Made by a program: the position numbers and the translations under genes. Shown here piece after piece: positions 1-12,379 of a stretch of DNA of 64,000 nucleotides. Each line of letters starts with the position of its first letter. Within the stretch, counting starts at the first letter, position 1. The notes beneath the pieces were generated by a model that saw nothing but the letters and a program-made list of their open reading frames with translations, was not told where the DNA came from and did not search any database. The DNA is taken from positions 434,001 through 498,000 of the forward strand of contig JAPXFQ010002460.1 in assembly GCA_028564705.1 (NCBI GenBank), in the 5' to 3' direction. This DNA comes from Apricaphanius iberus. Lineage: Eukaryota; Chordata; Actinopteri; Cyprinodontiformes; Aphaniidae.

Positions 1-1230
1 ACATACACAAAAGGTCTATAAAAGCTACCCCATTCTTACACTCCCATTTGTTATCCACACACTTACCCTTCTGTCCACACACACACACACACACACATAC
101 AAGGATAAGTCATGAGGAAAACGAATGCCCATGTTTTGTGGGACCACCTGTTCATCCTGGATACAAGTCTGACAACCCAGTAAGGGTTAACCCTTCATGT
201 GGGTGGGAGCCAGGACTATGCGTGTGTCTTTGTGTTTATGCATGTGTTTGAAATCCAGGTACTACTTATACCGTTAGGGACGTAAATTTGGATGAGCATG
301 TGTGTGACCGGGTGTCTGCGCTGGCGCCACCCTATCCGAAACGTGCCCCATGAGTGGCAGACTGGCTCAGGCTGTCCGGCTGGGACGGAACAGACCCCAC
401 TACTGGACCACCTCCCAAGCGACAAACACACACGAGAAACACACACACATAATCCGACTGGCTTTCTACAGAGACAGAGTCTTCCCTCTGCATTGAATGC
501 TCTTCCAAAAAGAACAGAGGAAGAATCTGAAAACAAAAAAAGAGGATTTGGAGTTTAGCTAATTACTAAAACAGCTTAGAAAAATCAGCTAAATTTCACC
601 CTCTATTACAGCCATTGCACACCGTCTTCTAATAAATTTGAAGGGCTTCCATACATTTTTCCTTTTATAATTCCATACTTTTCCAGACTTAAATTTCCAC
701 GATATGTTTGGGCTGATTTTCATAATTAAATACAAATGCCTGTGATAAATGTGTTCATTAGGCAGGACTTCCTAAAAGGTAGCCACAAACAGAATATTTT
801 TCAACATATCCAACTGCTGTATAAATAAGAATTAAATAGAGTAGGGAGCAGCTGTTAAAAAAAATGTCACCTGTTCATGGTCTACAAATCTGATTGGTTT
901 CACAGTCAGTAATTCAAAAACCAATACAGCTATGCCAAGATTTCTAAACCTAACACTTGTGTTGATTATGTTCATCTCTAATATTTAATCCCCTTAAAAA
1001 CCTCAGTATCTCATTTTCATCTTAGATTGTTTAACAGCATAGGGAATGAAATGTGTTTTTCCCAATGCTTATCTTTGGAATTATCCAGATAGGAAAAGAA
1101 TAGCGCCCAGAATACTTTGTCCAGAACGTTTGAGACTGAACAAAAACCATAGATTTTTTTCTTGTATTTAAATATTTCAGAAAGTAAAGCTAATTAGGAA
1201 ATTTATAATGACAGTAGTGATGGATAATAA
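1..1230. other. Non-coding sequence, no gene seen
   Basis: AT-rich unique-looking DNA. Short ORFs here consist of simple-repeat translation or low-complexity sequence and show no protein family signature. A (CA)n tract lies near the left edge. Confidence 0.6.
76..97. repeat. (CA)n microsatellite
   Basis: Uninterrupted CA dinucleotide run of about eleven units. Confidence 0.9.
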
Positions 1231-1235
1231 AGCTG

Positions 1236-1400
1236 TGTAAACATCCATCCATCTTCTATACAGTACCACTTATTCTTGCAGCGTTTCCTAAGTCCAGCGG
1301 TTACCAGGCAAGAGGCACAAATGTGTAATTTTTTTTCTCTTATTTCATTTTCTGTCTGTCTGTCTGTCTGTCTATCAATCCATCCATCCATCCATCCATT
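1236..1400. repeat. Decayed dispersed repeat plus TCTG/ATCC tetranucleotide array
   Basis: The segment opens with 'catccatccatcttctata' and later has 'aggcaagaggca', both recognisable pieces of a very common fish interspersed repeat that also occurs at 27.95 and 37.5 kb. It then runs into (TCTG)n followed by (ATCC)n at 1351-1400. The family assignment is from memory of fish genomes; the tetranucleotide runs are seen directly. Confidence 0.55.
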
Positions 1401-3411
1401 CGCAGCAGAAGAGATTTGTTTAGAGCCTTCAAAATATTGACCAAATGGGCCAAGAAAGGTATTTTTTCACAATCAGATTCTAAAATGAAAAAAAGTATTG
1501 ATTCTGTTTTCTTTCAGTTGATTTGTGTTGAGAAAAAAATCAGCAACTAATAATTTTCTCCAGCAAAAATTATCACTTTTTTTTTTATTATATGTTATAC
1601 TGTGTATACTGACATAGGCAAAATGAAGGGAAAAAATTTTCCTTTGACCCTAAATCATAAATCTGCTCTCAGATTCACAACTGGAGATGTTACATTCAGC
1701 TAACAGTCAGCTCAGCTTAAAAGGTTAAGCTGCTCTAAAAAATGCTGTTAGGGTCAACGTGGCTGTGTAACATTCAAAAGACTGACGTTTTGACTCTGCA
1801 CAACATTAGTAACGGTTACATGGTAGCAGCCCTTATTTTAAAACCTACTTTGCTCACTCCAATCTGAAAACGGACTGAAAACACAAAGTCAGTAGACTGT
1901 CGGTCACTGATTGGCTGAGGGGGTGGAGTCATTAGTTGTGTCACAAGAGTGACTCTCTAACTTTAATACGACCCACCATTTGTAAAAATTACCAACTCCA
2001 ACTGTGTGTATTTGGAGTCTTCAAGGACAATCACAGGATATTCAGTATAGCTTCCATGTTCTCCATTGTTTATGTTGCATACAATTTTCATGCGACTTTT
2101 TGGACTCTGGGACCGCCCAACTACCCCACCTACTAGATCTATCAGTCAATTTTAATGGAAAAACCCCTGAATGGTTAAATGCAGAGTATAGTATTTACTG
2201 GATGTGGAAAAGGAACATTAGCTTGACACCCTATTGAATATTTGAAACTCTTGCTCTTAAATAAATGGTGTCGTATTTCTGGACTTGCCCTGATTTACTG
2301 AAATGTGGCTTGGAAAGACCAAAAAGCACTGAATAAGCATCCAATATTTTTTTAAGTTGTTTATGTAGCAAAATTTCAGGTACCTGGCAGGAAAGAATGC
2401 TATAAAGTCCTAAAGTTAGGATGTGCCTCAGAGTTACCTATAGGAGTTAAAAGTTTTACGTTTTCCAATAAATTTAGATAAAATTTGGTCAACTCACTTT
2501 TAAAATCTGAAGGCCCTGATCAAACTTAACGTTTCAACTCTTCTCAGAGATTCTTTAAAATGTGATGGAGGATTAGGAAACCACTTGTCTATATGAGAAT
2601 AATAAAAAAAACTTTTTAAAATTAAGGACATCTTAGAATCTAGCTGGCATAAATGGTGTTTATGGACACATCAATAACCTGAACTGAAGTATTCTGCAGT
2701 GATCATTACAGACACAGTTTGAGATTCCTGAAACCTCATCTTGGCAAAATCTTTGCCAAAAAAGGAATATGTACTTCTGACCTGAAGGTGTTTGGATCCC
2801 CAACAGTGTGGCACTCATACACCCATATAGGAGCTACGAGTGTGAGAAGCACACACCCAGTTCTGACCCGCAGACACACTCCCACACACATATTTGCATC
2901 CACACAAACCACTTTGGATCATGAATCTCATCATTCTCATAAGTGTCTGAAAACATGCAAGTGCCATTACTAACCCACCACCACCTCATCCCCCGCCCCA
3001 ACAAATAATCACCTAGAAGGAGGAAACAAGAATGAGGAGAAAAAAAAAAAAAGCAATCTTGCCTTTCAAACGAAAAGGGAAAAATGTTTTAAGGGGCAAT
3101 GAATTTTGTGGAGCTGAATAGGATGTTGGTACATGTTTTACTAAAGGAAATATAATGGCAGACTATTATTAGATCACATTAATCACGAGTGTGCCAAAGG
3201 CAGTGACAGCCGTGCTGAAAAGGATTGAAAACGCTGGTAATGGATATAAATTACCCATTGTGTGATAAAAGGATTTTTTCTTCACTAAGAAGGTAAAAAG
3301 GAATAAAACACTAAGAGAGCCACTAAACGCTGTGTATACATATTTGTGTGTGTGTGTGTGTGAACGCAAATGTGTGTGAGAGTCCTGCCGCCTGGCTGTG
3401 TGTACGTGTGT

Positions 3412-3450
<39 letters not shown>

Positions 3451-5360
3451 ACATGTAATAAAACAGGGTTATCAGTGAGGATTAAAATTTTTTAAGGGAA
3501 TCAGATAGTGACAGTGAGGCCTCGCATTAAAGCCACCAGTGACAGAATGGAAGTGAGGATTAAAAACAGATTAAACTGGTTTGTAGTGATGGAGATGAAA
3601 GGAAGGAGGACGAGAAGGAGGGGTGAGGAGAGAGGAAGAAGGGAGGCTTTGACAGAGGTCTGTCAGGCTTTTGGCATGGTGATAATGAGTCACATCTTCC
3701 ATGCACTGTTATTTATTGCTGCCTTGGCTCGCAAACAAAAGATCAATAATTTTGAGCAAATCTAATGTTGTCCTCGATGCTAATGTGCTCGTCCATCACA
3801 TCTGCCATCTTCACCAAGGAGATGGACTGATTCCCTGTTTATTTGGAGATCAAATGCAATCAGATCACATGGCTCTAATAACTGAGAGGAAACAGTCTCC
3901 CATGTGAACATGCAAGGCACCTCTGATCACGTCCAAGCATGGACTTATACATTCATGTGTCACAGATGCGTAAATGATTATATATGGCGAGAGGGGCCAA
4001 CGGGTTGCCACACCACTTTTTGGCATCAATCTTCATTTCTACCTCAGACTTTGCTTGTGAAAGATGAAGAGTGTCAGCGGCCTGTCCCCCGACAACACAG
4101 GAGGCGCATGAACATCCGTCAAAGCGGCGCGCCTGATGCTCACCGGTTAGCCCTGCAGCACAGAAAGAGATAAGAAGACAGCAGATCCTTCACTGACAAC
4201 TAGCCCTGGGTGAGACACTTTCCAGCCACCTGAACTCAATCAGGCCCCAGCGGAGGCAAGCGTTTGGTTGTTTCATTTCATCTCCATCCCCTCGCTCACT
4301 CAAGGTACGTTTGATTTATCTCGCAGAGCTGCATGCGTGAACACAAATCACATTTGGAATCTGGAGTCTCTTCTCCTTTTGTTATCTACTAGTTTTTGAT
4401 TCTGTTCAACCAATTTAACTAAACATCCCAGCACACACTAGCATTACTGCTGCAGTCCAGCTCTTTGTATGTTATTTGGACCAACTCATCTGCTCACTGT
4501 GCGCACCGATTCATTTGGGACCATCTCAGTTCATCTTGGCACAGCAGAAACACCCCCGCCCCGCACCAATATGTAGAGCTACGATGGTGAGGTCCGTGGC
4601 AGGTGGATACACTAAGCTTCTTCTCGTACTCCCTGGGTGAGGTGTGAGGAGCAAAACAATGACAGACAAAGGTCACAAAGCCCACAACTCCTCACCTGCT
4701 GCGGGGCTGACCTGCCAAACGCACCCCTGGGGCACAAAGAAAACAAGCTTGGGAGCAAATGGTTAAAGCAAAAGCTAAAGAGACACAAATACAGCTAAAT
4801 GGATACAACAGAAAATGAAATTAATTTTTTATTATTATTTCATCACATTAGACTAAAACCTGCTGCAGATTAATACTAAGGAGTTTATTTTTAATATCTT
4901 ACAAAAGTAAAAAATACTCCCAATCTCTGTCTTCAGATGGAGTCATAGGAAAGCACAATTAGAAATATTTTTCCTTTTTGTTTGAAAAGAAAAATGTTCT
5001 TATTTTATAAATAGCTTTTTTCATATACAGTATATATGGAATTAATTCAACTTGGTTTCAGTTTTTAAGGACAAATCCCAACAAACTTACTCTCATAACT
5101 CTTTACCACACAAGCACATTTAATTCATATCATCTTATATAGCATCCAAATCTTTCCATAAATCAGTTCATATCAGTCTAATTAATTACGATCCCCATAT
5201 ATAGTTACAATCAAGTGCAAGTACTTACAGCCTAATACAGTCCTGGTCATCAGTGAACCGCGCAAATAGTTTTTGTTGACACAAATTTTGATAAGTTAAA
5301 TAATAATAAGTTTAATAATCTGATTCTGTCAGTGATGAATTAAGTTTTTAAAGTCTTTCA
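1401..5360. other. Non-coding sequence, no gene seen
   Basis: Mostly unique AT-rich DNA. The stretch 3.9-4.7 kb is less AT-rich and looks non-repetitive, but no convincing exon (acceptor, open frame and donor together) is visible. Two GT tracts lie near 3.35-3.45 kb. Confidence 0.55.
3345..3449. repeat. (GT)n microsatellite cluster
   Basis: Two GT runs, 3345-3362 and about 3413-3445, separated by GT-rich sequence. The second ends in GCGCGC, a purine/pyrimidine alternation that can adopt Z-DNA. Confidence 0.85.
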
Positions 5361-5374
5361 TTGGTGAAAAGCTA

Positions 5375-6532
5375 GTAAGGTCCAGTTTTGTAGTCAAGTC
5401 ATCATCTCTCGAGTCCAACTCACACTTGAGTCCTAATGTTCAAGTCCAAGTCAAGTCAGAGTCTAAAACATAATCTGAAAGAAAAAAATGAGAAGAAGTT
5501 ACACAAAGAGAGCAGGGTTTAAATTTTAAGACTAGAATAAAAGTAGGCATACATGGATTACTTTATTGTCATTTCGGGACTATAAGGTGCACCTGATTAT
5601 AAGCCGCAGTTATACGAGTTGCTGGGGTGTTTACGATGGAAACACCCCAGCTATCCTCTCTCTATTTGTTCAGCCAATCTTCAAGAAAGACTTCAAGTCC
5701 GGGCCATCTGCTTTTATTACCTCTCAATTTTGTTTCCCTCGTTCTTCACGCTTGCGTCTCCAACATCTCACCATTAATTTATTGAATTTAATGATTTACC
5801 GACTGCCTTTAACTTAAAAGCAGCATCATATGCATTTCTTCATTTGTTTTCTATAATGAGGGTTTGTGCATGAAAACTTCGAAAACTGCCTCGCTCTTTT
5901 AATGTCTGTTCTTTTCACTTTTGCTTTTACTGTTCATGCAACCTGCTTCTCTCACTCTTTTCTGGTCTCTGGAGACTCCCTCTTAAAGGCAAATATTCCT
6001 TCAAGGTGAAGGACGTAACCTATACAATCCATAGATCGAGGAGGTCCTCTAGTGGCCGTTAGCTGTAAAAATCCATAAATAAGCTGCACCGTTATATAGG
6101 ACGCAGGGTTCAAAGCATGGTAAATAAGTAGCGTTTTATAATCCGGAAATTACAGTAGTACTCAATGCCTAGAATAGCTATCAACAAGCTAACACAGTAG
6201 CATGTGCAAAATAATAAAACATTCTTCAAATAAATTTTAACACAATGATAGAAATGTCACCAGTACACTTACAAAAGTTTTGGGAAGTTGTTATTTAATC
6301 TGTCTAATAACACAACATAATACAACAAGCTAACATTAGCATCGGCTGTACGTATGTTCCAACAATAGCAATTGTATGTGTAGGAGACCCAGTCCAAGTT
6401 CAAGTCCCAACATCCAAGTCTAACTCTAAGTGCAAGACATCACCTTGCTGCTCGAGTCAAGTCACAAGTCCCTTAAACATGACTCAATGCAGGACTTGAG
6501 TCATAGTCCACAAGTTCAGAATCCCATCCCTG
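5375..6532 (-). mobile_element. Decayed DNA transposon with caagtc/gactcaag-rich ends
   Basis: Both margins (5390-5465 and 6385-6530) are built from reiterated CAAGTC / GACTTGAG motifs, and the right boundary on the minus strand begins CAGGGATGGGATTC. This is the look of a widespread fish non-autonomous DNA transposon. The left terminus is not clear and no transposase ORF is present. A second MITE sits inside it at 5566-6155, so this element is the older of the two. Exact ends are uncertain. Confidence 0.5.
5566..6155. mobile_element. MITE with TIRs containing a 'ggactataa' core
   Basis: The left end (attgtcatttcgggactataa region) and the reverse complement of the right end (ctgtaatttccggattataa) match as imperfect terminal inverted repeats of about 20 bp. 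The interior near both ends carries the 'ataagccgc' and 'gggttcaaagcatggtaaataag' type motifs of a common vertebrate MITE family, probably hAT-related. No transposase is present. The flanking duplication is unclear; TA on both sides is the minimum. Confidence 0.6.
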
Positions 6533-6539
6533 GTTAGGT

Positions 6540-9500
6540 GACATCAGAGGATTCAGTGTTTTATTTTTAAATGGATAAACAATAAGGGATTCATTTTATC
6601 TATCTATTCTATCTATCTATCTTTTGGGGGGGTGGGTTTCGTTTAGACGAAGTGAATCAAAAGATTAATGAAAAACAAAAAGAGTCAGAGGAAGTGCTAC
6701 AATTCTGGTAAAGTCAGTGACGTTTCACTGCAATTGGTAAAAAGTGATCCATCTAAAGGAGGCCAACTGATTGAATTAAACCACCAATTTTGCAGAATGC
6801 CTGATCCTGAGTAAAATTGAAAGTGGTGAAAGTGTAATAAGAGTATAACGTAGAAAGAAAAAGATATACTAATATTTGTCATAAAAGTATTTAATGTTAA
6901 ATAAACATCTTGTTTAGTGAAGTTTCTTAAACCCAATCTGATCATCATCACTGATCTTAATGCAAATAAATAAAAATGGAAAATGTATGCAGGTTTTACA
7001 GTAATTATAATTGTCACAATAGTATGGGGGTTTTAACAACATTTCAATGTTATGTTGACATAATTTGTTCGGTTTTCACTACACACTTGCTTCTTGCAAA
7101 GTGTGAGAGAGAAGAGAGTGCTTTATGTAGCAGGTCAGGACCTTGGCAGGTGAAATGATAAAACCTTGACATAAGGCTGTGACCAGGGAGGCACACCATG
7201 ACCCCTGGCGACCCAAGGCACCTCCCAACTGCACCTAATTCTCTCCCTCACTGTGCCTTTCTTTCCCACTGTTGGCATACCTAGACACCCACAAGCGTGG
7301 CAGACTTCCTCAATGTTCAGAGCAGTGTAAGGGCAAAGCAAAAGGTCAGGGTTCTTGGAAGCTATACAAGAACTAAAAACACCGTGTCGTTGTCCACAAA
7401 TCATAAAAAAACACATATATAAATATATATATATATATATATGGTGTTTGTTGTTTGTTATCAGGTTTTAATCACAGAAATTCAAATACTTTTCCTTGTC
7501 TTGAAGCGATTTCCAATGAGCTTATATCCGCAAGAATAGTGGGCCCTCCCATGATGGGCAGCTATTGGTAACAGCCAAGAAATTGTGCCGAAATCCTTTT
7601 TTTCTCTCCCTCTCTCTTACAACATTTGCTTATGAGACGTATTTGTAGTAGAAATGCCAAACTACAGAAGAATATGCAGTGTCAGTAACAGCCACATACA
7701 CCCATGGGTTTATGACAAGATGTCACTGATTCAGTCAAAGTCACAGACACTTCCGATCACCTGCACAAGAAGCAGCAGAACAGCTTAAGTGAACACAAAT
7801 AAATAAATTTGTGTTTTTGTACTGACCGCCCCTTAGACTGGTATATCTGTGTAACTACATGCAATATGTTCTATAGTTTAAGCCAATCAGAAAGCATGCT
7901 TTATTAACTAATTAAACTAACTAAATACTACGTAATGAGGATCAGAGGTTAAATGGTCGGCACACAGTGCTTCGTAAAGGAAACTGCAAGACTCTTTATT
8001 CAGGGATATTAGAAGAAAAGGGTAGGTCCCGACCTATTATTGTATCCGTATAAACACTTCAAATATGAATCACGGTTATGACTACTTTGTGTTAGTCTAT
8101 TACATACATTTCAAATAAATACAATGAAGTCTGTGGATATGAATACTTTAGCATGAGAATGTACGTTCCTGGTAAACATATCTGCATTTATTCTGTTTGA
8201 TTTTCAAATGGATGTATTTTAGTTGTCTGACGTTAAAAGAAAAGCCAAGAAAAAACAGTAAAGAGGTCACAGAGTTCTCCCTGATATACATAATAAGGGT
8301 TTTCAAGTGAGGTTGTTCAAATTGTCAAAAATATGTCATCTTAGATTTCCTAAATTATATATAAATCATGTATTCTGTATCTGGAAAGATTAATTAATCA
8401 TGTGCAGCACTTTCAACAAACTGGGTTATTAAAGGGACAATTGGCAGATCCTTCAGAAACCTCTTCTGTTAATTTGGTTGTTGTCTCTGAAAAATTCCTT
8501 ATTTCAAAAAATATTCTAAACCATTAAAAAGAAGCATTCTATCGGTTAGAAGCAAGTTTGAAAAAGAGTAAAATAGCACATAATAAGATGTGTTGAGAGA
8601 TAAATGTATTCTAAGAGCATTCTAGTATGATATTAAATACACCCATATGTTTTTTGTTTTGTATGCAGCAGTTAATTCCCACCAAGCTTTGTAGAAATGA
8701 CAGTCTGCTAAATGAATATCAGTAAAAAGACCCAATTGATTATTCACACAGGACAGGTACATAGATATCGCACGATACGTTTCACAAAATTTCTTTTGTT
8801 TTATTTAGATTGGCCAACATCAAATGGCACATATAATCAGTATGCTTACATGCATAAATAAAAGACCAGTTATCAATAATCAAGATAATACTTTAAAGAG
8901 AATGGGAGCCTTTGTCCCTGTTTATATGCCAGTCAGAAAATGAAATTATTCCAGGAAGTACGTTTGACTCCGCAATCGTGGGTGGCAAGATTCGCCCTTT
9001 CAAAATGGCATTCTTCTGGTTGCAGATAGTGAAGTAGACTTAGTAAAAGCAAGTTATGTAAACAATTAGTAAAGAAATGAACGACAACAAAAACACTGAA
9101 AAACAGGACTTATGGTAGGTACTGTACTGTATGATTGTATTACTCTCGTTGTTGCCCCTGTGTTGTTGTCATACTGGTGTTATTCCTGATTCAACAGTTT
9201 CATAACTGGGGAGTGCCCAGGCTGGTAATAGCATTTCAACAGTATTTCAAAAATCCAGATTCATTTGGACTAAGGCAATAATTAAGTTTTCTCGTACTGC
9301 TTTTAAACACACTGATTGTGGCTTAATAGGATGGTCAGTAGGTGGAAAAGTCTTCAAAAACATCCTAATAAACAGACATTCTAAATTTGGCAAGCCGAAA
9401 ATATTCTGGACACGAGACACGATACGGAGCAGACATTGACATTGGCCTACAATCAATCAGGGCTCAGAACACAACGTGTGTTAGTACGCTGTAAAGACAG

Positions 9501-11450
9501 CAGGACGTGAAAGTTGAACCAAATTGTAGTGAGAGACCACTGTACAATATCTGTACTCAGGTCCAGAAAGGCACATTTATTAAAACCACTGGAATCCAGA
9601 TGGACTGGAGACCAGAGTTCATCAGATCATCGACAACTCTGTTGGCTTCATCCTCAGCTGTTGCTCAATCAGTCAGCTTGTAAGCAGAAACACAGGAGAG
9701 AAGCTAGAAAAGTGACTTTCCCAAGCTGTCTTGTACTGCAAACCACATAAAAGGCAACATTTGGGGCCGAGGACTTATTCAGAGACGAACCATCAACACA
9801 CCACTGGTGTCATCCACTTCAGACTGACAGCAGCCAGTGTTGCTTATCATTACATGCTCAAACGAAGCAGTCCGGGAGTTAGACAAGACTGACACTGCAA
9901 CAGAGGCTTTTCGTTCCCACTGCTTTTCCTAGCCTGAATATTGCCCTTGGGATTCCACCGCACTTAAGAATCATGTCAAAGCTTTTAACAACGCGTGACG
10001 TCTCCCTCAGCCACCGCTGTCATGTTCCCTCTGCTACTCACTTACACCCCCAGCATACCCTCCTTTTTTTCCCAAAGCCTATCTTGACTTGAGCGAGAGA
10101 CTTCCTCCCTGAACTTTTAAGGTCGACACTTTTTAAGCACCCATATCAAAGCTGAGAGTAAAAAAGAAGGTTGGGGAGACAGATGTTTCTCTTATGCCTT
10201 TCTACTTTAGTACAATAAAGCTGTGGAAACGGCAAAGAGAGAATGGGACAGAGAACAGAGCGGGAAACATTGGCAGAGATCTTTGTGAAATCCACATCCA
10301 TTCTCGACTTTCAACGACTAGCAGTACATCATTTGTATTGATGCAATATTAAATTTCAATATTGCATGTCAAAAGGTACAAAATGATAGATCATAGCCCA
10401 GCTAAATGAATTATTAAAAGCCTAACTTGGCTATGCTATCGGCTTCTCTTACAATCAGCTGTGTCAGAGGAGTGCAGTTGGTGATACTGGCAGCATTTCA
10501 AAGCTTTGTCATTTTTCTTTCTAGTCACATTCCGGCTTTCTTAATCTAGATTTCTGTCATTTATTAATGTTCCCAAAGAGCTCAAACCCACAGATCTTCT
10601 CCTCCTCATAATCAAAGGCTCAAGTCATATATTCTAATTTCTCAACAAAAAAAAAATAATAAAAATAAATAAATAATGAATAGTCATTATTAAATATGGA
10701 ACACTGAACATAAGATAAGGCTAAGAAAATAGTTTCTCTTTTTTAGATGTGTTAAGCGCGTAGACAATCAGAACACAGCAGCCATTACTCTGGTAGTGAC
10801 TTATTCTGTGTGAGAGGATTTAAGTGTTCTGCAAACCTGTGGGTTTATCTTTATATTCTGTTTGAAGGGCTGACACCTTGACATTGATGCTTGCAATAAA
10901 GTTTTTTTACTTGACCCATCGGCACATCGTAACATCTTTTACAGTTTTTCAAGCTGAAGTTGATGGGAAAACAATGTTAAGAAGAAGAAGAAACAAGGAA
11001 AGGTCAGAGAGGATATGATCTTATACAACAAGCAACCAGCTTTACACACGTTTCAAAGTATTGAAAATGACATACTGTACAAATAAAAGCTTGCATTTCC
11101 TCAAATGTTGATTTTTGGCCTTTTTCTAATATCATTGGACCTGATATTATCTCTAGTGTTCCTCAGAAGCCACCTAACTGAAGCCACTTTGAGAAGCTAC
11201 AAGTCCATCTTGACAGCATTATCTTAAAATATTCTACAATCTGCTGAGTTGACAAAAGCATTTCCCAGTGAAATGTAAAAAATATCAATACTCAGGCCAG
11301 CCAGGGTTTTAAGTTCAACAAGAGCTAATAAATGTCTCATGTAATATCAATCCATCAGTTATTACTTTCTATTAATCAAATCGTCCATAGACAATGTTCA
11401 TAGACCATTATTGCAGAAATTCGATCTACCTGATCATTTACAATGCAGCC
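6540..11450. other. Non-coding sequence, no gene seen
   Basis: AT-rich unique DNA with small simple repeats: TCTA at about 6597-6621, and (TA)n at about 7419-7441. No ORF has a recognisable domain and no repeat family is confidently identified. Confidence 0.55.
7419..7441. repeat. (TA)n microsatellite
   Basis: Short TA run embedded in AT-rich sequence. Confidence 0.7.
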
Positions 11451-11454
11451 ATTA

Positions 11455-11985
11455 AGGGTGGAGGGAAAAAGATCGATTCACATGAAAATCTCAATTCTTT
11501 GCTTAAAAATTTTGAATCAATTTTTTAAAATAAAAAAATCCATTTTCAAAAAAAGTTTATTTTGTTTTTTTTACATGCAGCCCAGGCTTGGAAAAAGACT
11601 TTAAGTTCACTTTATTATGATATTATGAAGTATACTTAAGTATGTAGCAGTATACTTAAGAAAGTCTTTAGTATTCATTCTGTTGTAAAGGTTTAATCTG
11701 TGGGAAATAGAACATTCTGAAAATTATATATTTTTTCAATACTATAGTGAATTAAAAATCTGCAATATTGAACAATTTCAATTTAAATTTAATCGGCACT
11801 AACAAAAAAATCATAAAAAATTAAATCAGGAGAAAAGCATATTTTCTCAGCCGTAAAAATTGGCACCTTTTTTTAACTAAAAGTATTGATTGTGAATTGT
11901 TTCTGAATCGAGAATCAATTCTGAATTGAATCGTCAGTCCACGAAACGGAATCGAAGCGTGAGTTATTGTAAGATTCACATCCCT
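11455..11985. mobile_element. Non-autonomous DNA transposon (MITE) with 'gaatcgattc' type interior
   Basis: The left edge begins AGGGTGGAGGG and the right edge reads, in reverse complement, AGGGATGTGAATC. Between them are repeated GAATCGATT / AATCGAATC motifs near both ends and an AT-rich centre. This matches a common fish MITE whose ends read 'agggatgtgaatc'. The target duplication is not clean and there is no coding capacity. Confidence 0.5.
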
Positions 11986-12234
11986 ATATAACATGTTTAC
12001 ATATTTTCAAATGTACAATAAATTAACTTTTAATCTAAATGCAATATACTAGTTGTAAGCTATAGTAAAACATAATAACGACTTCAATATACTCTTATAA
12101 TCAATTATTACATTTTGGAGGTGGGAACAAACTACAAAGTACTGTGGTACTCACAGCTCTCAGCTCTAATAAAGACCAGATTGTCACTGCCTTGAAGTGT
12201 GAAGCATTTGAAAATTATCTGAGTAAAGGTGTTA

Positions 12235-12373
12235 TTCCTAGGTCCAGTTGTTGAAGTGGCCAGTACAGAAAGGAGAAGAGACATTATGGAACTGTCCACA
12301 GGGTGAGAGTCAAACCCAGGATGTTGCTTTGCCTCAGACCATGGGCACCTAACCACTACGCCACGCAACGCCC
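12235..12373 (-). mobile_element. tRNA-derived SINE, degenerate
   Basis: On the minus strand the element starts GGGGCGTTGCGTGGCGTAG and contains a Pol III A-box-like block (TGGCGTAGTGGTTAGG) and, about 40 bp further, a B-box-like block (GGGTTTGACTC, compare GGTTCGANTCC). This is the head of a tRNA-derived fish SINE. A pyrimidine-rich body (TCTCTTCTCCTTTC) follows, as expected. The changed B box suggests it is not transcribed by Pol III today. It is not a functional tRNA gene: no complete cloverleaf is visible. Confidence 0.7.
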
Positions 12374-12379
12374 CACCAA

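Noticed and set aside
12235..12373. tRNA gene
   Set aside because: A and B box-like blocks exist, but no full cloverleaf; it belongs to a SINE.
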